64,000 nucleotides of DNA from contig CAWIVS010000008.1 in NCBI GenBank assembly GCA_963839685.1, positions 62,001 through 126,000 of the forward strand, read 5' to 3'. The translations under genes were made by a program, and so were the position numbers. The stretch comes from CADEED01 sp963839685 (GTDB taxonomy: Bacteria; Pseudomonadota; Gammaproteobacteria; Steroidobacterales; Steroidobacteraceae). The notes beneath the pieces were generated by a model. That model saw only the letters and a list, made by a program, of their open reading frames with translations, was not told where the DNA came from and made no database searches. Shown in pieces: positions 59,356-64,000 of this stretch. Position 1 is the first letter of the stretch; every line of letters starts with the position of its first letter.

Positions 59356-60662
59356 ATGCGTCCCATCGACGAGATTGCGTCCGAGATCTGCACACTCACT
59401 GGCCACATAAACTCGGCGACACCATCGCTGGCTGACGCTCATCGCCGAGTTTGATCGGCGCAAAGGTTGGTCGGACAGTGCGACGCAGTCCTGTGCCCAT
59501 TGGCTGAACTGGAAGTGCGGGATCGCGCATGGGCGCGGCGCGCGAGAAAGTTCGCGTCGCTCGCGCGCTCGAGAACCTGCCCAAGATTTCCGCCGCGATG
59601 GCGTGTGGAAAGCTGAGTTATTCCAAGGCGCGGGAGATCACGCGGGTCGGAACCTCCGAAAACGAAGATTACCTGCTGATGATTGCCGAGCACGGCACCG
59701 CGCAGCACGTCGAGAACCTCGTTCGTGCGTATCGCCGCTGCCAGGACGCTGAGGAGTTGTCACGCGAGGCCCGCCAACAGCAGAACCGAGCGTTAAGCTT
59801 TCGGTACGACGACGACGGCTCGCTCGTCCTGACTTGCCGGCTGCCGGCAGAAGCCGGTGCGCTGATCATGAAGGCGCTCGACCTGGCCGTGGAGGACGTT
59901 CCAGCTGGAACGTCATCGGAGCCGGTTCCCTTCAGCGCCCGCCGCGCGGACGCCCTCGCCCTGGTGGCCGAGAGCTTCCTGGCGCACGATGTCCTGGAAG
60001 CGCCCGGCACCGACCGGCAGCAGATCGTCGTGCATGTGGCCGCGGAGACCTTGCGGAACCGGACGGCAGGCTGCTGCGAGTTTGAGCACGGCCCTTCGAT
60101 GGCTGCGGAAACGGCCCGGCGGCTGTCCTGCGACGCCTGCGTCGTCGCTCTGATCGAAGATGATGACGGTGAGCCGCTCAACGTGGGTCGCAAGACGCGG
60201 AATATATCCGCTCCTCTTCGACGCCTCCTGAAAGCCCGCGACAAGGGTTGCCGCTTTCCCGGCTGCGCGAACAGCCGTTATGTCGATGCACATCACATCA
60301 AGCACTGGGCCAACGGCGGCGAAACCAAGCCCTCGAACCTCGTTTCGCTGTGCCGCTTCCACCACCGCGCCGTGCACGAAGGGGGTTTTCCCATCGAGAT
60401 CCTCGACGACGGCGCGTTTAGGTTCGTGAAACCGAATGGCGAGCACATCGACGGCGTTGCGCCCGGCTTCACACAGCCGCTCGGGGACTGGAGGCGGCTA
60501 GCGGCTGGACCGCGCACCGCGGCGGCAGGCTGGAGAGGCGAGCGGATGGACTACGGTCTCGGCGTTGACGTGCTGATGCAACAGGCACGGCGGGCAAAGG
60601 AACGTTCCAGCGGGAACGTAGCTAGCTCGCTTCCAGTAGGTGGTTCTTCAGCCCTTCCTTAG
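59356..60662 (+). CDS. DUF222/HNH endonuclease (13E12-type), two frameshifts
   Basis: About 434 residues. The N-terminus is MRPIDEIASEICTLTGHINS, then HRWLTLIAEFDRRKGWSDS after a one-base shift near 59424 and AAREKVRVARALENLPKIS after another near 59531. DUF222 continues with ACGKLSYSKAREITRVG-like and VENLVRAYRRCQDAEEL. The HNH nuclease has CRFPGCANSRYVDAHHIKHW and NLVSLCRFHHRAVHEGG, with both Cys pairs and the catalytic His of HHxxxW. It follows a strong LexA box and should be induced by DNA damage. Related 13E12 repeat proteins of mycobacteria are known SOS genes. The 3' end overlaps a convergent hydrolase gene by 15 bases. Confidence 0.85.
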
Positions 60663-61559
60663 GCTGAGATGCCGCCGCATGAATTCGAGCGCGGCCGCGA
60701 TGATTTCGCGTGAACGATCGTCATCGTTCTGATTGTCGAAAGTGTGCGTACCGGTCGGGTGGTTCCACACCACGATATTGGCGTTCTTCTCGATGGCCCG
60801 CGCAACGTAACGATCGATGGAATCGTTCATGGTGGGAATTTCGTCGAGCCCGCCGCGACCGATGAACATCGGCACACTGCGGGCGTACTCATCTCCCAGG
60901 TGTTCGATCGGCGAAAACGCGCGCACGCGTTCGGCGGGCTCGTACTTGCTGTGCAGGCCGGTCTGCTGGATGTCCATGAACGCGTAGAAGCCGATCAGGC
61001 AGCGAACATAGGGACGCTTCTTGTCGAAGCCCAGCGTGAGCATGGGACCGCCCGCCGAAAATGCCGCGAGGCAGATGTGATCGCCATCGGCGTTCCACTC
61101 GCGGGCATGCGCGCGCACATAGTCGATGGCGGCCGCCACGTCCGTGGCTGATTCCTCGAGCAGCGGATCGGGATATCCCAGGCGATGGTTGAACGTGACG
61201 GCGGTGAAGCCCGAGGCCGCGACAGTGCGTCCCCAGGACTTGTAGAGACCCCAGTCCTTGGGCCGGCTGGCAGAACCCGCGCCACCATGAATGAACATCA
61301 CCACGGGGTGCCGCTCGCCCGGCTTCGTGGCCGGCGGCGAAAACACATCCATGAACAGGTGTGGATCCGCCTCCGAATACCGCAGATCGGCGCGCAACTT
61401 GACGTTCTCGGTACCCGGCACTTTGAGCACGACGGGTGCGTTGACGATTTCCTCGTAGGTTTTCTGACGTTTTTCCTGCGCGGCGGCATCGAGGCACGCA
61501 AAGCGCGGCCAGTAAGCGCGGATAATCAGCCGTCCGACGAAACGGCGCATGGTGAACAT
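60648..61559 (-). CDS. Alpha/beta hydrolase fold protein
   Basis: 303 residues. Strand-turn HPVVMFIHGGAGSASRP holds the HGG oxyanion motif; the nucleophile is Ser in CLAAFSAGGPM (FSAGG); the acidic residue is probably in GRGGLDEIP and the catalytic His in HPTGTHTFDNQND. The N-terminal part (MFTMRRFVGRLIIRAYW) is weakly hydrophobic but not a clear signal. It resembles hormone-sensitive-lipase or xylan-esterase-like hydrolases; the substrate is open. It overlaps the convergent HNH gene by 15 bases. Confidence 0.82.
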   Translation of the reverse strand: MFTMRRFVGRLIIRAYWPRFACLDAAAQEKRQKTYEEIVNAPVVLKVPGTENVKLRADLRYSEADPHLFMDVFSPPATKPGERHPVVMFIHGGAGSASRPKDWGLYKSWGRTVAASGFTAVTFNHRLGYPDPLLEESATDVAAAIDYVRAHAREWNADGDHICLAAFSAGGPMLTLGFDKKRPYVRCLIGFYAFMDIQQTGLHSKYEPAERVRAFSPIEHLGDEYARSVPMFIGRGGLDEIPTMNDSIDRYVARAIEKNANIVVWNHPTGTHTFDNQNDDDRSREIIAAALEFMRRHLSLRKG

Positions 61560-61706
61560 GTAGCGCGCGCGCCGAGCCCGCAGCGCGAATCGACCAGGGC
61601 GAGAACTTACTTGACGACGTTCTGGTGCCGTCGACCGACGCTCGAGCGCCGGAATGCGGCGAAGCGACTGGCCAGGAGCGCCAGCGGCGACTGTCTTGTT
61701 CGTGAT

Positions 61707-62981
61707 CTAACTACTCACTCCCGCGACGCGCGACAGCCGCATGGCCGGCGTCTTGCCATAGGTCAGCGCACGCCAGAGCCATTCGACGGGCCCATAGGCA
61801 AACGTTGCAGCCACCAGCGACTGATGAGCAACTGCGCGACGTAGGCGACGATCACGATGCCGACCAGCGCGGTGGTGCCGATCTTGCCGGCCAGGCGCCA
61901 GTCCCGGCCCGACGCCGAACAACACGAACGCGATCACGAAACTCTGCGCGAGATAGTTAGTCAGCGCCATGCGGCCGATCCAGGCGAACGGCGCCAGCAG
62001 CCGCGCGCCGAGCCGGCCGTGATAGAGCGATGATCAACGCGGCCATGTACCCGGTGGCCAGCACCGGCACGGCGAACAGGTGGATGAGATCGCCGTAGAA
62101 ATATCCATGCGGCGACTCAGGCAGCAGCGGTGACTCGCGCAACATCGTCGCCGCGGCTTCGAGCACCAGTCCCAGCGGCAGCACCCAGCGCGCCAGTCGC
62201 CGCCACTGCGGAAGAAATCACGGGCGCGCGTGATCCAGCCGTGCCGCCCGACCCAGGCGCCGATAAGGAATCGACCGAGCGCATAGAAGAACCAGCCGAC
62301 GATGAGCCCATTGGCGAGATAGTCGATGACCGTCCAGTCGAGGAAGTTGCCCACGATCCCGAAGTAGTCGCCGCTCTCGGACAGTTGCTGGCGCACCAGC
62401 ACGGCGGCTTCCTCATACATGCCGGTCTCACCCGTCCAGCTGCCAAGGCCGGTGAACTCGGTGAGCGTCTTCTGCATCGCCCGGCCCACCAGCGCGCAGA
62501 TCACCCCGTAGGCGAGCAAGTCGCGGTGAGCTGAGATTTCGCATCGCCAGCAAGGCAAACCCGCGCAGTGCATACAGGTGCAGGATGTCCCACGACCAGA
62601 GGAAGACGACGTGGATCAACCCAATGGCGAGCAGCACACACAGTCGACGGAAATACACCACCTCGAATCCGCGCCACGTGCTTCCAGGCGCTGCATCTGC
62701 AGATAAAAGCCGAGTCCGAACAGGAAGGCGAAGATCGTGTTGGCCTTGTCGAAGAACAGCCAGCCGAGCACGTCGTACAACGCCAGGTCGATGGGTGCCG
62801 ACGGCAGCGACAGCAGCTGGGTCTCCGTCGACATGACGTTGACGCTGGCGAACTGGATGAGATTGACCAGGAACACCCCGAACAGCGCCACGCCGCGCAG
62901 CACGTCCATGATTTCGACGCGCTCGGACGCACTGGTGGGAGTTGCTTCCAGGTTGTCATCTTTGCCGACCGCCGGCCCCAA
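61707..62981 (-). pseudogene. DUF418 membrane protein, multiply frameshifted
   Basis: About 425 residues when corrected. It begins MGPAVGKDDNLEAT and SERVEIMDVLRGVALFGVF, then FAFLFGLGFYLQMQRLE, FRRLCVLLAIGLIHVVFLWSWDILHLYA (in part), LLAYGVICALVGRAMQK, WTVIDYLANGLIVGWFFYAL, YGDLIHLFAVPVLATGYMAAL and ALTNYLAQSFVIAFVLFG. This order, with about ten membrane helices, is the DUF418 family, proteins of unknown function related to acyltransferase 3-like membrane proteins. At least six frame changes lie between 61790 and 62690, mostly single added bases. Confidence 0.75.
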
Positions 62982-63013
62982 AGCGGGGGCTCAACCCCGG
63001 CAACTCACTCATA

Positions 63014-63019
63014 TATAAT
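63014..63019 (+). promoter_or_regulatory. Perfect -10 hexamer upstream of tRNA-Pro
   Basis: TATAAT lies within ATATATAATG. No -35 is recognisable at 16-18 bases. It is 137 bases before the tRNA, so if used it would give a long leader that contains the palindrome GGTTCAATTGAACC (63062-63075), flanked by complementary G/C runs. An independent small RNA in 63026-63155 is possible but unsupported; I see no gene there. Confidence 0.4.
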
Positions 63020-63155
63020 GTCTCCCTGCGGCGGGGATGGTACAGCGCAGGGCCCCGGATCGGTTCAATTGAACCCGGGCGGGGCCTTCAGTAGACTGCG
63101 CGCCCCGCTGCCCACCGCCCGGCCTAAAACCGGCAGGCACTGGGATCACCAATAT

Positions 63156-63232
63156 CGGGGTGTAGCTCAGCCTGGTAGAGCACTACGTTCGGGACGTAGG
63201 AGTCGAAGGTTCAAATCCTTTCACCCCGACCA
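63156..63232 (+). tRNA. tRNA-Pro (CGG anticodon)
   Basis: 77 bases with encoded CCA (63230-63232). It starts CGGGGTGTAGCTCAG, D-loop CCTGGTAGAGC, anticodon stem-loop CTACGTTCGGGACGTAG giving anticodon CGG (reads CCG, proline), and T-arm GGTTCAAATCC. All stems pair. An IS481-type element begins about 20 bases downstream. Confidence 0.95.
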
Positions 63233-63252
63233 TCTTTCCCTTGTCCATTCCG

Positions 63253-64000
63253 TTCACATGGGTAACGGATTATTCCGAGGACATGGGTAACACCTTAGCA
63301 GCGAACGGATTCTCTGCGCACTCGAACCGTGAGCTCTCATGGTCGAAGAACCCCAAGTCGTAGTGCATGAAGCTGATCAGCCAGACTTTTTCCTCGACCT
63401 CTTTGACGCCGACGTTCTGGCCGGCGAACACCGTGGAGAGATTGATCTTGCGCGAGCCGAAGCACACCCGTCCGCACATGGTGACGGCAACGGTGCGGTC
63501 GTGGAACGGATATTCGAGCGGATCGAGGCCGTGATACGGGTGAGCTGACGGGCGATAGAGCTCACCCGGATAACGCATCTCGATCGCCTGATGAGGGCGC
63601 TCCTGGTTGTAGCACTCGATGAACCGGTCGAACTTCTCCTGCTGCTGCAGGAAGTTGTTAGCCGCGGGCTTGGTGGTCTCCTTCTTCAAGGTCAGGTGCA
63701 TGCGCTCATGCCGCCCGTTCTGCGTGGGTCGGCCAGGCTGGATGCGTTCGAGGCCGATCCCTAATCGCAGCCACCACACCGACAGCTTCGAGAGCCCGAA
63801 GATCGCGCTGGCGCTCGCGAACGGCGCGCCGTTGTCGGTGCGGATGGACTTCGGCAGGCCAAAGTCCCTGAAGGCACGCTCGAACACGGTAAATGCAGGC
63901 TCGGCGTGCGTGCTGGCCAATGCATCACAACAGATCAGGTAGCGTGAGGCGAAGTCGGTGATGGTGAGCGGATAGCAATAGCGCTTGTCAGTGAGCATGA
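63253..64000 (-). mobile_element. IS481-type insertion sequence, partial (one end)
   Basis: The element end near 63253 carries the direct pair ACATGGGTAAC at 63256-63266 and 63281-63291, a layout seen at ends of IS481 elements. The transposase gene reads inward from the far end, which lies outside the window. It has inserted about 20 bases downstream of tRNA-Pro. The exact outermost base and target duplication cannot be fixed without the other end. Confidence 0.7.
63270..64000 (-). CDS. IS481 family transposase, C-terminal part
   Basis: The visible 243 or so residues hold the rve integrase core: first Asp in PLTITDFASRYLI, second Asp in RTDNGAPFAS, and Glu in NGRHERMHLTLKKET, so the DDE triad is complete. 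The C-terminus has QQEKFDRFIECYNQERPHQA and a final beta region (VFAGQNVGVKEV, HYDLGFFDHE). The N-terminal helix-turn-helix part lies beyond the window end. No frameshift is seen in this part. Confidence 0.88.
   Translation of the reverse strand, partial: MLTDKRYCYPLTITDFASRYLICCDALASTHAEPAFTVFERAFRDFGLPKSIRTDNGAPFASASAIFGLSKLSVWWLRLGIGLERIQPGRPTQNGRHERMHLTLKKETTKPAANNFLQQQEKFDRFIECYNQERPHQAIEMRYPGELYRPSAHPYHGLDPLEYPFHDRTVAVTMCGRVCFGSRKINLSTVFAGQNVGVKEVEEKVWLISFMHYDLGFFDHESSRFECAENPFAAKVLPMSSE

Noticed and set aside
1..64000. CRISPR arrays, rRNA genes, prophage or replication origin
   Set aside because: No regularly spaced repeats, rRNA motifs, phage structural genes or clustered DnaA boxes were seen.

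Overview
The window is GC-rich bacterial chromosome, densely coded on both strands. I read it as a gammaproteobacterium related to the Nevskiales/Steroidobacterales/Xanthomonadales. The evidence is the block fimT-pilV-pilW-pilX-pilE | ispH-lspA-ileS-ribF-murJ | rpsT | obg-rpmA-rplU | ispB, which is essentially the gene order known from Pseudomonas, plus an E. coli-type LexA box and several families common in soil gammaproteobacteria (DUF4252, DUF2182, DUF899, DUF1111, CPXCG). The family or genus assignment is inference.

Layout. 1-13 kb: an amidohydrolase lipoprotein, a short-chain dehydrogenase, small membrane proteins, a large glycoside-hydrolase-like protein, a DUF1111 di-heme protein, a dienelactone hydrolase, and a GMC oxidoreductase with its gluconate-dehydrogenase-type subunit 3. 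13-18.5 kb: a membrane protein, then an ABC exporter, a CIA30-like protein and a DesK/DesR-type two-component system, all riddled with single-base frameshifts. 18.5-25.5 kb: SDR, a CPXCG protein, a BsuPI-like lipoprotein, a DUF4252-sigma-anti-sigma-DUF4252 operon, small YdeI/DUF1801 proteins and an acyl-CoA dehydrogenase. 25.5-34.6 kb: a GH95 fucosidase, a GAF-PAS-PAS-GGDEF-EAL protein and a four-gene envelope glycolipid cluster. 34.7-38 kb: a cytochrome P450 translationally coupled to a fatty acyl-AMP ligase/ACP fusion. 38-45 kb: DUF2182, DUF899, a TPR/winged-helix regulator, a beta-propeller protein, LysR, a degenerate EAL protein and an LpxL-type acyltransferase next to tRNA-Thr. 45-59 kb: a Fur-family gene, the minor-pilin operon and the housekeeping block. 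59-64 kb: a DUF222/HNH nuclease behind a strong LexA box, an alpha/beta hydrolase, a DUF418 membrane protein, tRNA-Pro, and the end of an IS481-type element that runs off the window.

Most notable: (1) the putatively SOS-controlled HNH nuclease; (2) the P450 + FAAL-ACP pair with no PKS or NRPS partner; (3) three near-perfect palindromes with the core AATGGGGACA, each touching or abutting a stop codon; (4) the minor-pilin operon without pilY1; (5) the DUF4252 pair flanking an ECF sigma/anti-sigma pair. Many genes carry one or more single-base indels, mostly +1, although the amino-acid sequence is conserved in the other frame. This fits sequencing or assembly error better than decay, so frameshifted genes are annotated over their full inferred extent.
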